From: Lysobacterales bacterium | GTDB taxonomy: Bacteria; Pseudomonadota; Gammaproteobacteria; Xanthomonadales; Rhodanobacteraceae | Length of the DNA: 40,724 nt | Direction of reading: 5' to 3' | Assembly: GCA_014338185.1 (NCBI GenBank) | Contig: QUBV01000023.1 | Location: forward strand, 1 to 40,724 | In this document: positions 1 to 7,841 of the stretch, piece after piece | Numbering within the stretch: the stretch's first letter is position 1 | Layout of the letters: each line of letters opens with the position of its first letter | The notes under the pieces: model-generated | The model's input: the letters and a program-made list of their open reading frames with translations, nothing else | The model's database searches: none | Told to the model about the DNA's origin: nothing | Made by a program: the position numbers and the translations under genes

Positions 1-82
1 CGAGCCGAGTTCCTTGGCGATCTGGGCTACGATTGGGGCCGCGCCCGTGCCGGTGCCGCTGCTGCGCTGGCTGCCCGGCTGA
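1..82 (+). CDS. possible 3' end of an unidentified gene entering from the left
   Basis: One plus-strand frame (codons starting at base 2) is open from the window edge to a TGA at 80-82. It stops four bases before the stop of the convergent cdd gene. The 26 codons are rich in G or C at the third position and encode a hydrophobic stretch (SLAIWATIGAAPVPVPLLRW) that could be a C-terminal membrane segment. Only about 80 bases are visible, so no family can be named, and chance is a real alternative in DNA this GC-rich. Confidence 0.25.
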   Translation, partial: EPSSLAIWATIGAAPVPVPLLRWLPG

Positions 83-86
83 GGCG

Positions 87-506
87 TCAGCGCTCGGGCA
101 GCACGAAGCGCCACGGCAGCAGCGCGTCGGCCTCGACTTCGACCCAGCTGCCGTCGGGTTGGCGAAAGCTCACCTGCGCGGCCGGGCCGAACTCCACCAG
201 CGCCTGACGGCAGGCGCCGCACGGCGACACCGGCAACGCCTCCGCGTCGCGCGCGAAGGCCGCGACCGCGATCGCGGCGAGCCGGAACGCGGCGCCCTCG
301 GCCTGCACCGCGCTCGCGATCGCCGCACGCTCGGCGCAACCGCCGATCGGGTAGGCCGCGTTCTCGACGTTGCAACCGGTGTACACCGCGCCGCTGGCCG
401 ATTGCAGCGCGGCGCCGACCTTGAGGCTCGAATACGGCGCGTACGCACGCTGCGCCGCGTCGATCGCGCGCCGGCGCAGGGCCGCGAGGTCGGGCGCGGT
501 GCTCAC
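87..506 (-). CDS. cdd: cytidine deaminase
   Basis: A 139-residue protein of the small homotetrameric cytidine deaminase type, which converts cytidine or deoxycytidine to uridine or deoxyuridine in pyrimidine salvage. The zinc site is clear: CNVENAAYP near residues 45-53, then the CAER motif (Cys57, catalytic Glu59) and PCGACRQAL (Cys96 and Cys99). These supply the proton-shuttling Glu and three Cys ligands. The start is GTG at 504-506 (reverse strand); it overlaps the ilvE stop as GTGA, so translation is probably coupled to ilvE. Length matches the bacterial tetrameric class (about 130-140 residues). Confidence 0.95.
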   Translation of the reverse strand: MSTAPDLAALRRRAIDAAQRAYAPYSSLKVGAALQSASGAVYTGCNVENAAYPIGGCAERAAIASAVQAEGAAFRLAAIAVAAFARDAEALPVSPCGACRQALVEFGPAAQVSFRQPDGSWVEVEADALLPWRFVLPER

Positions 507-1420
507 AGCGCCTCGAGCCAGCCCCAACGGTCGGCGGTGCTGCCGTCGAACAGGCCGAAGAACAGCTGCTGCATCCGCTGCGTGACCGGCCCCGGCTTGC
601 CGGCGCCGACCGGCTTGCCGTCGACCGAGCGGATCGGGGTGATCTCGGCCGCGGTGCCGCACATGAACAGCTCGTCGCACAGGTACAGGTATTCGCGCGG
701 GATGTCGCGCTCGACGACGTCGATGCCATGCGTGCGCGCGAGCGTGATGAGCGTGTTGCGCGTGATGCCGTTGAGCAGCGCCGCACTCACCGGCGTGGTG
801 TGCAGCGCGCCGTCGAACACGAGGAACAGGTTCTCGCCCGCACCCTCGCTGAGCAGGCCGGTGGACGCGAGCGCGATGCCTTCGCCGAAGCCGAGCCGCC
901 GCGCCTCGCGCGCGATGAGCTGGCCCGACAGGTAGTTGCCGCCGGCCTTGGCGCCGGCCGGGATGGTGTTGGGCGCGAACCGCTGCCAGCTCGACACGCA
1001 GGCGTCGATGCCCTGTTCGAGCACGCCCGCGCCCAGGTACGCGCCCATGTCCCAGCACGCCACCGCGACATCGGTCGGCGTCTGCGCCGACAGGCCGAAG
1101 CCGCCGAGCCCGCGGAACGCGACCGGGCGCAGGTAGCACTGTTTGAACGCATTGGCCTTGACCACCGCGCGGCAGGCGGCGTTGATGTCGTCGAGCGAGT
1201 ACGGCAGCGCGATGTCGTAGATCTTGGCCGAATGCAGCAGGCGCTTGTTGTGGTCGGTCAGGCGGAAGATCGCCGGGCCCTTGTCGGTCTCGTAGCAGCG
1301 GATGCCCTCGAACACCGACGAGCCGTAATGCAGTGCGTGCGCCATCACGTGCACGGTGGCGTCGGCCCACGGCTTGATCGCGCCGTTGTGCCAGATGTAT
1401 GGGGGATACTGCTGGGCCAT
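503..1420 (-). CDS. ilvE: branched-chain amino acid aminotransferase
   Basis: A 305-residue class IV aminotransferase, a PLP enzyme that interconverts Leu, Ile and Val with their 2-oxo acids using glutamate/2-oxoglutarate. The N-terminus (YPPYIWHNG, then HALHYGSSVFEGIR) is typical of IlvE. The PLP Schiff-base lysine lies in GAKAGGNYL (about Lys158), and the conserved Glu is in SEGAGENLF (about Glu192). A GGAG seven bases upstream supports the ATG at 1418-1420; an in-frame start eight codons further up lacks such a site. It is followed by cdd with a four-base GTGA overlap. This pairing is not metabolically obvious. Confidence 0.96.
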   Translation of the reverse strand: MAQQYPPYIWHNGAIKPWADATVHVMAHALHYGSSVFEGIRCYETDKGPAIFRLTDHNKRLLHSAKIYDIALPYSLDDINAACRAVVKANAFKQCYLRPVAFRGLGGFGLSAQTPTDVAVACWDMGAYLGAGVLEQGIDACVSSWQRFAPNTIPAGAKAGGNYLSGQLIAREARRLGFGEGIALASTGLLSEGAGENLFLVFDGALHTTPVSAALLNGITRNTLITLARTHGIDVVERDIPREYLYLCDELFMCGTAAEITPIRSVDGKPVGAGKPGPVTQRMQQLFFGLFDGSTADRWGWLEAL

Positions 1421-1475
1421 GGCGATGCTCCGGTGCGGGACCACGCATGATAGCAGCGCGCCATGCGCGGCCGGT

Positions 1476-2012
1476 TCACCACTCGAGCCAGTGGCAGGCG
1501 CCGTCGGCGTACACGCCGAAGTGGACCACGCCGGCAGCCGTGCCGCCGCTGCGCAGGCTCAGTCCGTCGGCGCCCGCATCGAGCGACAGCAGCGGCTCGG
1601 CCACGAGTGCGCGCAGCTCGGCCATGCGCTGCCTCGCGGCGGCGCCGCCGACGCCGCCCCAGTGCATCATCGCGGCGATCGCGTTGGCATCGTGGCGCGC
1701 GATCGCCGCGAGCATGCGCTCGCGCAGTTCGGCGCCGCTGCGCGCGCATTCGTCGGCGCGCGGCAGGTCGGCGGCCGCAGCCGCGGCCGCTGCCGTGACC
1801 GCACTGGCTTCCTCGCTGCAGCGCAGGCCGCTGAACACGATCTCGCCGTTGTGGCCGACGCAGCGATGCACGCGCTGGCCGGTGTCACCGGCCGGCGCTG
1901 CGCCAGGCAGCAGCAGCGCGAGCAGCAGCAGGCCCGCCGCAGGCGGGCGCCGGCGCCCGGCGCCGCCCGGGTGGCTTGCACGGCGCGCGCCGACGTGTTC
2001 TAGTTGGCCCAT
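1476..2012 (-). CDS. small secreted protein with DUF4124-like N-terminus
   Basis: About 178 residues. A basic stretch rich in Arg is followed by a hydrophobic core (AAGLLLLALLLPGAAPA), as in a signal peptide, so the product is probably periplasmic. The mature N-terminus (RVHRCVGHNGEIVFSGLRC) resembles the DUF4124 pattern: an aromatic or basic residue, Cys, a short hairpin, then a second Cys. The rest is Ala-rich and helical and ends in HWLEW. The start is uncertain: ATG at 2012 or 2024 (reverse strand), neither with a good ribosome site. The 5' end abuts or overlaps the candidate leader frame that starts at 2011 on the other strand. Function unknown. Confidence 0.6.
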   Translation of the reverse strand: MGQLEHVGARRASHPGGAGRRRPPAAGLLLLALLLPGAAPAGDTGQRVHRCVGHNGEIVFSGLRCSEEASAVTAAAAAAAADLPRADECARSGAELRERMLAAIARHDANAIAAMMHWGGVGGAAARQRMAELRALVAEPLLSLDAGADGLSLRSGGTAAGVVHFGVYADGACHWLEW

Positions 2013-2124
2013 GACTTCGCCCATGCGCCCGATTGTGCCCAGCCTCGCCGCCGCTGTCGCGGGCGTCGCGCTGCGCAATCGCCGCAACAATAATCCGTGG
2101 CCGCTAAGCGGGGCTCGCGTGTAG
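2011..2124 (+). CDS. candidate asparagine leader peptide upstream of asnB
   Basis: An open frame of up to 37 codons (ATG at 2011, or 2023) ends at TAG 2122-2124. It carries four Asn codons close together: AAT 2077-2079, then AAC AAT AAT at 2086-2094 (peptide ...LRNRRNNNPWPL...). It lies just upstream of a terminator hairpin (2149-2176) and the asparagine synthetase gene (2272). This is the layout of an attenuation leader peptide whose ribosome stalls when charged tRNA-Asn is scarce. The segment 2107-2115, just past the Asn codons, can pair with the 5' arm of the terminator. Weak points: no strong ribosome site before either ATG, and no clear promoter. No protein evidence can be claimed. Confidence 0.5.
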   Translation: MTSPMRPIVPSLAAAVAGVALRNRRNNNPWPLSGARV

Positions 2125-2160
2125 GCGAAAGTTGCAACCGACACGATACGAAGGCCCGCT
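2107..2160 (+). promoter_or_regulatory. candidate antiterminator of the asnB leader
   Basis: Bases 2107-2112 (AGCGGG) pair perfectly with 2155-2160 (CCCGCT). After one mismatch, CT at 2114-2115 pairs with AG at 2152-2153. The downstream strand is also the 5' arm of the terminator, so the two hairpins exclude each other. A ribosome halted at Asn codons 2086-2094 would leave 2107-2115 free; one that reached the stop at 2122 would cover it. This is pairing read by eye; no folding energy was calculated. Confidence 0.45.
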
Positions 2161-2183
2161 CGAATGCGGGCCTTCGGCGTTTT
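2149..2183 (+). terminator. Rho-independent terminator/attenuator before asnB
   Basis: A perfect 11-bp stem (CGAAGGCCCGC at 2149-2159 with its complement at 2166-2176) has a six-base loop. Three bases later comes a run of four T (2180-2183). It lies about 90 bases before the asnB start and after the Asn-rich leader frame. No other plus-strand gene upstream needs a terminator here, which favours an attenuator role. The T run is short, as is common in such GC-rich genomes. Confidence 0.65.
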
Positions 2184-2271
2184 GGGGTCCGCGACACGGG
2201 ATTCGTCGCCGCGGCTGGAACGGAACTCCAGCCGCGTTTGCGCGATGCAGGGAGGCTGCTGGAGTACCCCC

Positions 2272-3969
2272 ATGTGTTCGATCTTTGGAATGTTTGACCT
2301 GCAGCCGGGCGACGACCTCGCCGCGCTGCGCCGGCAGGCGCTGGAATGCTCGCAGCGCCAGCGCCACCGCGGCCCTGACTGGAGCGGCGTGCATGTCGAT
2401 GCCGGCGTGATCCTCGTGCACGAGCGCCTGGCCATCGTCGATCCGGCCAGCGGCGCGCAGCCGCTGCGCTCGCGCGACGGCGCGCTCGCGCTCGCGGTCA
2501 ACGGCGAGATCTACAACCACGCCGCGCTGCGCGCGGACAGCGGCTACGACTTCACCAGCGGCTCGGACTGCGAGGTCGTCAACGCGCTGTACCGCGACGC
2601 GGGCGCGACGCCGCCCGCGCACTGGCTGGCGCGGCTCAACGGCATCTTCGCCTTCGCCCTGTGGGATGGCGCGAGCGGCCGCTATCTCGTTGCACGCGAT
2701 CCCATCGGCGTGTGCCCGCTGTACTGGGGCCACGACACGCAGGGCCGGCTGTGCGTGGCCTCGGAGATGAAGGCGCTGGTCGATCTGTGTGCCGACGTGT
2801 GCGAGTTCCCGCCCGGCCACGTCTACGACAGCGCCGACGGCTCGCTCACGCGCTGGTACGCGCGACCGTGGCGCGAGCATGCGCACACGCGCGGGGTGCG
2901 GATCGAGCCGGCCGCGCTGCGCGGCGCGTTCGAGGCCGCGGTGCATCGCCAGCTCATGACCGACGTGCCCTACGGCGTGCTGCTGTCGGGCGGACTGGAC
3001 TCGTCGCTGGTCGCCGCCTGCGCGGCGCGCTATGCGCGTGCGCGCATCGAGGACGGCGACCGCAGCGAGGCCTGGTGGCCGCGCCTGCACTCGTTCGCGA
3101 TCGGCCTGGACGGCTCGCCCGACCTCGCCGCCGCGCGCGTGGCCGCCACGGCGCTGGGCACGGTGCACCACGAGTTCGTGTACAGCTTCGCCGAGGGACT
3201 GGACGCACTGCCCGAGGTGATCCGCCACATCGAGACCTACGACGTCACCACCATCCGTGCCTCCACGCCGATGTTCCTGCTGGCGCGCCGCATCAAGGCG
3301 ATGGGCGTGAAGATGGTGCTGTCGGGCGAAGGCTCCGACGAGATCTTCGGTGGCTACCTGTACTTCCACAAGGCGCCGTCGGCGCAGGCCTTCCACGACG
3401 AAACCGTGCGCAAGCTCGACGCGCTGCATGCGTATGACTGCCTGCGCGCGAACAAGGCGATGATGGCCTGGGGCGTGGAGGCGCGCGTGCCGTTCCTCGA
3501 CCTGGAGTTCCTCGACGTGGCGATGGCGATGGATGCCACGCACAAGATGGCCGGGGTGCAGGCCGACGGCACGCGCCGCATCGAGAAGGCGGTGCTGCGC
3601 GAGGCGTTCGCGGGCGTGCTGCCCGAGTCGATCCTGTGGCGGCAGAAGGAGCAGTTCAGCGACGGCGTCGGCTACGGCTGGATCGACGGCCTCAAGGCGC
3701 ACGCCGCGCAGGTGGTGGGCGACCGCGAGTTCGCGGCGGCCGCCGCGCGCTTCCCGTTCAACACGCCCGCGACCAAGGAGGCCTACCTGTACCGCTCGAT
3801 CTTCGAGCGCCACTTTCCGGGCCCGGCCTGCGCGGCGACGGTGCCCGGCGGAAAGTCGATCGCGTGTTCGTCACCGGCGGCGCTGGAATGGGACCCGGCC
3901 TTTGCCCACGCGGCCGATCCGTCCGGCCGCTCGGTCACCGGCGTGCATGCAGCCGCGGTGGCGGCGTGA
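2272..3969 (+). CDS. asnB: glutamine-hydrolysing asparagine synthetase
   Basis: A 565-residue class II glutamine amidotransferase that makes asparagine from aspartate, ATP and glutamine; E. coli AsnB is about 554 residues. The start (ATG 2272, GGAG eight bases upstream) places the nucleophile as Cys2 in MCSIFGMFD. The glutaminase domain shows the RHRGPD motif (about residues 31-36) and NGEIYNH (about 78-84). The synthetase domain has the PP-loop SGGLDS (239-244) and a conserved GEGSDEIFGGYLYF stretch. The last 30 or so residues are less conserved. A possible Asn-codon leader and terminator lie directly upstream, suggesting transcription attenuation in response to charged tRNA-Asn. The gene converges on metF. 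Confidence 0.95.
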   Translation: MCSIFGMFDLQPGDDLAALRRQALECSQRQRHRGPDWSGVHVDAGVILVHERLAIVDPASGAQPLRSRDGALALAVNGEIYNHAALRADSGYDFTSGSDCEVVNALYRDAGATPPAHWLARLNGIFAFALWDGASGRYLVARDPIGVCPLYWGHDTQGRLCVASEMKALVDLCADVCEFPPGHVYDSADGSLTRWYARPWREHAHTRGVRIEPAALRGAFEAAVHRQLMTDVPYGVLLSGGLDSSLVAACAARYARARIEDGDRSEAWWPRLHSFAIGLDGSPDLAAARVAATALGTVHHEFVYSFAEGLDALPEVIRHIETYDVTTIRASTPMFLLARRIKAMGVKMVLSGEGSDEIFGGYLYFHKAPSAQAFHDETVRKLDALHAYDCLRANKAMMAWGVEARVPFLDLEFLDVAMAMDATHKMAGVQADGTRRIEKAVLREAFAGVLPESILWRQKEQFSDGVGYGWIDGLKAHAAQVVGDREFAAAAARFPFNTPATKEAYLYRSIFERHFPGPACAATVPGGKSIACSSPAALEWDPAFAHAADPSGRSVTGVHAAAVAA

Positions 3970-4014
3970 GGCGGTGCGGCGCCGGGTGTGCGCCACGCGC
4001 GCGTGGCCGCGCGC

Positions 4015-4854
4015 TCAGGCGCGGCTGCGCATGCGCTCGATCACCGCGAGCGTGGGCTTGCTGCGGTTGAGCGTGTAGAAGTGCAGGCCGGGCGCACCGC
4101 CGGCGACGAGGCGGTCGCACAGGTCGGCCACCACCTCGGCGGCGAACTCGCGGATCGCCTCGACATCGTCGCCCAACGCATGCAGGCGCTTGCCGAGCCA
4201 ACGCGGGATCTCGGCGCCGCACATGTCCGAGAAGCGCTTGAGCTGGGTGAAGTTGGCGATCGGCATGATGCCGGGCGTGATCGGGATGTCGATACCGAAC
4301 CGGCGCACCGCGTCGACGAACCGGAAATAGCCGTCCGCGTTGTAGAAGTACTGGGTGATCGCGCCATCGGCGCCCGCCTCGACCTTGGCCTTGAAGTGGC
4401 GCAGGTCGGCGTGGGCGTCGTCGGCCTGCGGATGCACTTCGGGATAGCACGCCACCTCGATGTGGAAATGGCCGTCGTGCTCGCGGCGGATGAACTCGAC
4501 GAGGTCGCTGGCGTGGCGGAAGTCGCCATGGCTGGCCATGCCCGAGGGCAGGTCGCCGCGCAGGGCGACGATGCGGCGGCAACCCAGTTCGCGGTAGCGC
4601 GCCAGCAGACTGGCGATCTCGGCGCGCGTGCCGCCCATGCACGACAGGTGCGGCGCGGCATCGAGCCCATGCACCTCGCGCAGGTGGCGGATCGTCTCGG
4701 GCGTGTAGCTGAGCGTGGAGCCGCCTGCACCGAAGGTGCAGCTCACGTACTCGGGCTGTTGCGCCTTGAGCCGCGGCAAGGACGCCTCGAGCGCCTCGCG
4801 CTGCTCGTCGGTCTTGGGCGGGAAGAATTCGAAGGAAACCGGAACGTGGGCCAT
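4015..4854 (-). CDS. metF: 5,10-methylenetetrahydrofolate reductase
   Basis: A 279-residue FAD enzyme that reduces 5,10-methylene-THF to 5-methyl-THF, the methyl donor for methionine synthesis. The N-terminal VSFEFFPPKT carries the conserved catalytic Glu region. GAGGSTLSYT, the ALRGDLPSG strand and ITQYFYNADGYFRFVD follow, all typical of MetF. Start choice: ATG 4852-4854 gives the usual short N-terminus before SFEFFPP; another ATG four codons upstream (4866) is possible, and neither has a clear ribosome site. It stands alone after a 150-bp gap holding a candidate -10 box and inverted repeat. Confidence 0.95.
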   Translation of the reverse strand: MAHVPVSFEFFPPKTDEQREALEASLPRLKAQQPEYVSCTFGAGGSTLSYTPETIRHLREVHGLDAAPHLSCMGGTRAEIASLLARYRELGCRRIVALRGDLPSGMASHGDFRHASDLVEFIRREHDGHFHIEVACYPEVHPQADDAHADLRHFKAKVEAGADGAITQYFYNADGYFRFVDAVRRFGIDIPITPGIMPIANFTQLKRFSDMCGAEIPRWLGKRLHALGDDVEAIREFAAEVVADLCDRLVAGGAPGLHFYTLNRSKPTLAVIERMRSRA

Positions 4855-4882
4855 CGGCGGGTCCATGGTGCGACAGGCGCGC

Positions 4883-4912
4883 ACTATATCTCTTTGTGCG
4901 GATAGAGAGATA
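4883..4912 (-). promoter_or_regulatory. candidate metF promoter -10 and operator-like inverted repeat
   Basis: On the minus strand TATAGT (4883-4888) is a good -10 candidate, about 30 bases before the metF ATG. No matching -35 box is seen. An AT-rich inverted repeat, TATCTCT (4887-4893) and AGAGATA (4906-4912) 12 bases apart, covers the -35 area and stands out in GC-rich DNA. This suggests a regulator site, perhaps for methionine-cycle control. Which regulator binds cannot be told from the sequence. Confidence 0.4.
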
Positions 4913-5004
4913 GATGGCCGGATGCGGCACCGACTGCATGGGCGCAGCCGCGAGCCGCAGTCAGCCGATGCCGGCGACCGCGCGCGCCTGCTGTGCGACG
5001 CGGG

Positions 5005-5193
5005 CTAGAACCACGCCACCAGCGCCAGGCTCAGCAGCGCGTACAGCGCGATGATGGTCCAGAAGTCGACGGGCGTGTCGTCGCGCTCGAGTTCGCGCAT
5101 GCGCCAGCCGTCCTTCGCATGCACGCGTCCACGCGCGACCGCCAGCAGCGTGTACAGCGCCAGCAGCACGCCGAGGAAGTCGAACAGGCTCAT
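5005..5193 (-). CDS. small inner-membrane protein, 62 residues
   Basis: A short protein with two predicted membrane helices, one at each end (about residues 3-20, FDFLGVLLALYTLLAVA, and 44-62, FWTIIALYALLSLALVAWF). A charged loop between them carries KDGWRMRELERDD. Its ATG overlaps the stop of the upstream 88-residue gene as ATGA, a sign of translational coupling. No family is recognised. The charged loop probably faces the cytoplasm. Confidence 0.65.
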   Translation of the reverse strand: MSLFDFLGVLLALYTLLAVARGRVHAKDGWRMRELERDDTPVDFWTIIALYALLSLALVAWF

Positions 5194-5456
5194 GGGCGCG
5201 GCGCCACCAGCCAGGCGATGACCAGCCGCAGCAGGCCGAACCCGGCGAGGATGAGCCCGCTCGGCACCGCCACGATCATGAGCAGGCCCAGGCCGATCGG
5301 GTTGGCGTCGCGCGGCCCGAACCAGATCTCCAGCTGCAACGGCAGCCAGCCGACCAGGGCGAGCGCGAGCCCGCCCGCGATCAGCCAGCCCGCCTCGCGC
5401 AGGCTCGCGCCGCGCGTGGCGGGCGCGCGGGTCCTGTTGCCACGCCAGTCGTGCAT
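5190..5456 (-). CDS. small inner-membrane protein, 88 residues
   Basis: A basic N-terminus (MHDWRGNRTR) precedes two hydrophobic helices, about residues 22-42 (EAGWLIAGGLALALVGWLP) and 54-84 (IGLGLLMIVAVPSGLILAGF). It is the first gene of a two-gene unit with the 62-residue protein; the reading frames overlap by four bases (ATGA). The ATG at 5454-5456 is the best start, although no strong ribosome site is seen. No family recognised. The coupled pair may form one small membrane complex, which is inference from arrangement only. Confidence 0.65.
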   Translation of the reverse strand: MHDWRGNRTRAPATRGASLREAGWLIAGGLALALVGWLPLQLEIWFGPRDANPIGLGLLMIVAVPSGLILAGFGLLRLVIAWLVAPRP

Positions 5457-5537
5457 GCGCTTGCCCCGGCCATGGGCAGCGGCGCGCAGCGCCGTGCCGT
5501 TATGCTCGCGGCCTGATTGTCTGCCACGTGCGTGCCC

Positions 5538-6092
5538 ATGTCGATCGTACTCACCGGTTTTGCCCGTGCGCGGCTGTTTCCGCGCGAACCGCGCGCGAGC
5601 GCGATCCAGGACTGCGATGCCGATGCCTTCGTGGCGCGCCTCAACGCCGAGGCGCCGGTCGCGGTGCTGGCCGGCTATGCCCCGTTCTGCCGCCTGCACG
5701 TGCATCGCAACTGGACCTCGACGCGCTGCTCGGTGATCGCGATCGACGACAGCAACCGCCAGCACCTGCGCAGCGGCTACGAGGCGCGCACGCGCGAGGA
5801 ACTGCCGGTGCTGGTGCGCTGGTTCGAAGGCTGCACGCCGCCGCGCGCGCGCTACCTCATCCCGATCCTGTACGACCGCGCGCAACTGGCGCGCGAAGGC
5901 ACGCCGATCGATGCCGACTGGGGCATCGTCGGCTGCCTGTACACGCTCGAACCCGCGGAAATCCCCATGGCACCGATCACGATGCTGCGCAACGCGCTGG
6001 GCGTGGACGAGGGCGGCTCGGGCGTGGCGCTGGACCGCGCCGCCTACCTGCGCAGCGTGGAGTTCTGGGACCGCCACGCCAACTGGCGCTGA
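5538..6092 (+). CDS. DUF3228 family protein
   Basis: A 184-residue soluble protein. From memory of the family it matches DUF3228 along its whole length: a start like MSIVLTGFARARLFP, GYAPFCRLHVHRNWT in the middle, REELPVLVRWFEGC, the block DWGIVGCLYTLEPAEIPM, and a C-terminus GVALDRAAYLRSVEFWDRHANWR-like (residues about 160-184). The function of the family is not established. The ATG at 5538 is preferred over one seven codons upstream because the family begins here. It reads divergently from the 88-residue membrane protein, with 81 bases between them. Confidence 0.85.
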   Translation: MSIVLTGFARARLFPREPRASAIQDCDADAFVARLNAEAPVAVLAGYAPFCRLHVHRNWTSTRCSVIAIDDSNRQHLRSGYEARTREELPVLVRWFEGCTPPRARYLIPILYDRAQLAREGTPIDADWGIVGCLYTLEPAEIPMAPITMLRNALGVDEGGSGVALDRAAYLRSVEFWDRHANWR

Positions 6093-6121
6093 GCCGCGCC
6101 GACTGGCCCGGGACGCCGGCT

Positions 6122-7765
6122 TCAGTCCTCTTCCTCGAACTCGGCCTCGACCACGTGCGACACGTTTGGGTCCACACCCGCGGCCAGCGCCGCCTGCGCC
6201 TGCCACAGTGACACCTCGACGCCGCGGAACGGCTGCGTGAACACCGGCGTGGCGCGGAAGCGGAACTGGCGGAAGAACGTCACCACGTAGCCGTCGGGGT
6301 GCTGCCCCACCCATGCCTTGAAGTCGTCCAGCGTGTAGAACGCCGGGATCGGCTCGGGCAGGCGCGCGGCGAACTCGTACACACCGTGGTGCCAGCCCAT
6401 GCTCGCCACCGCGTGGCCCTGTGCCTGCAGCGCGGCGATGCGCTGCGCGATCGGCGTGATGTCGTAGCGCACGCCCGGCCCCCACAGCACCACGAGCTTG
6501 GCCACCAGCGTGAGCGCGAGGATCGCCAGCGCCGGCACCGCCACCGGCACGGGTCCGCGCCAGCGCAGCAGCCACGCGCCCAGCACGATCACCGGCACGC
6601 TCCACCAAGGCGACACCAGATCCACCCACTCGGCGCTGGCGCGCGCCAGCGGCAGCTGGTGCAGCACCACCAGGCCCACGCCCAGCAGCACCAGCACCGC
6701 GCCGAGCAGGCCACCGCGCAGCTGCAGGATCGAGGCGTCCAGCCCGAGCGCGAGCAGCAAGGCGAGCGCGGGGATGAGCGGCAGCAGGTAGTGCGGCTGC
6801 TTGCCGCTGACCAGCGAGAACACGATGAAGGTCGGCACCAGCCACGCCAGTGCGCAACGCAGCGCCGGCTGCGCCATCAGCCCGCGCAGGCGCGCGAGCC
6901 GGCCGCGCACCACCAGCGGCCATGGCAGCAGCAGCAACGGGAACACCGCCAGGTACCACCACAACGGGCGCCGGTGCGCGCTGGTGCCGACCACGCCATG
7001 GATGCGGTCGAAGGTCTGCTTGAGGAAGATCGCACGCGCATAGTCCTCGCCGCCGTGCAGCGCCGCCGGAATCGCCCATGCGAGCGCGATGGCGGCGCCG
7101 AGCAGCACGGCCAGCGCGAGCGCGCCGAAGTAGGCGGCGCTGCGGCCCGCGAGCCGGCCCGCGCTCCACCACGGCGCGAGCAGGGCCACGAAACCGATGT
7201 CGAGCAGCATCACCGGGCCCTTGACGAGGATGCCCAGTCCGATCGCGACGCCGGTCACCAGCACCCCGCGCCGCAGCCGGCCGGCCACGAGGTCGCAAAC
7301 ACCCAGCAGCGCCGCGAGCACGCAGGTGGTGAGCGGCACGTCGAACATGATCGCGTTGGCGAACAATGCGAAGTAGATCGTGCCGGCCAGCAGCCAGGTG
7401 GCCAGGCGCGCCACCTGCACCGATCCGCTCAGGCGCCATGCGAGGCGGTGCATGAGCGCGAGGCTGGCCAGCGAGCAGGCCAGCGTCATCAGGCGCGCGG
7501 TCCATGCATGCACGCCCGTGACCAGCCAACCCGCGTTGATGAGCCAGAACAGCAGCGGCGGCTTGTGCGCGTAGGTGGCGCCGTTGAGGTGCGGCACGAG
7601 GAACTCGCCGCCCTGGCGCATTTCCCAGGCCACCGCGAGGTAGCGCGTCTCGTCGATCGGCAGCGGCGGCAGCAGCAGCACCATCGGCAACAACAGCGCA
7701 AAGGCCGCCAGCAGCGGCAAGGCGTCAGCGCGTTGCCACGCGGGGGCCGGAACAGACGGGAACAT
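6122..7765 (-). CDS. ArnT/PMT-like membrane glycosyltransferase
   Basis: About 547 residues with many hydrophobic helices (roughly ten to twelve) and a C-terminal soluble part. The first periplasmic loop has PLPIDETRYLAVAWEMRQ, the Asp-Glu-Thr-Arg-Tyr motif of the ArnT/GT83-PMT class. YAHKPPLLFWLIN follows, also typical. Such enzymes move a sugar from a polyprenyl-phosphate carrier to an envelope acceptor such as lipid A. The acceptor here cannot be told; no arn operon genes are nearby. It ends in an acidic tail (EAEFEEED). An ATG 13 codons upstream (7804) is also possible; neither start has a clear ribosome site. Confidence 0.85.
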   Translation of the reverse strand: MFPSVPAPAWQRADALPLLAAFALLLPMVLLLPPLPIDETRYLAVAWEMRQGGEFLVPHLNGATYAHKPPLLFWLINAGWLVTGVHAWTARLMTLACSLASLALMHRLAWRLSGSVQVARLATWLLAGTIYFALFANAIMFDVPLTTCVLAALLGVCDLVAGRLRRGVLVTGVAIGLGILVKGPVMLLDIGFVALLAPWWSAGRLAGRSAAYFGALALAVLLGAAIALAWAIPAALHGGEDYARAIFLKQTFDRIHGVVGTSAHRRPLWWYLAVFPLLLLPWPLVVRGRLARLRGLMAQPALRCALAWLVPTFIVFSLVSGKQPHYLLPLIPALALLLALGLDASILQLRGGLLGAVLVLLGVGLVVLHQLPLARASAEWVDLVSPWWSVPVIVLGAWLLRWRGPVPVAVPALAILALTLVAKLVVLWGPGVRYDITPIAQRIAALQAQGHAVASMGWHHGVYEFAARLPEPIPAFYTLDDFKAWVGQHPDGYVVTFFRQFRFRATPVFTQPFRGVEVSLWQAQAALAAGVDPNVSHVVEAEFEEED

Positions 7766-7841
7766 CAAGCACGCACGCAGGCACGAAAGCGCGCATCTTG
7801 GCATGCCGCGGCCGGCTTGTCGCGACCGCGGCGGGGCCTGC

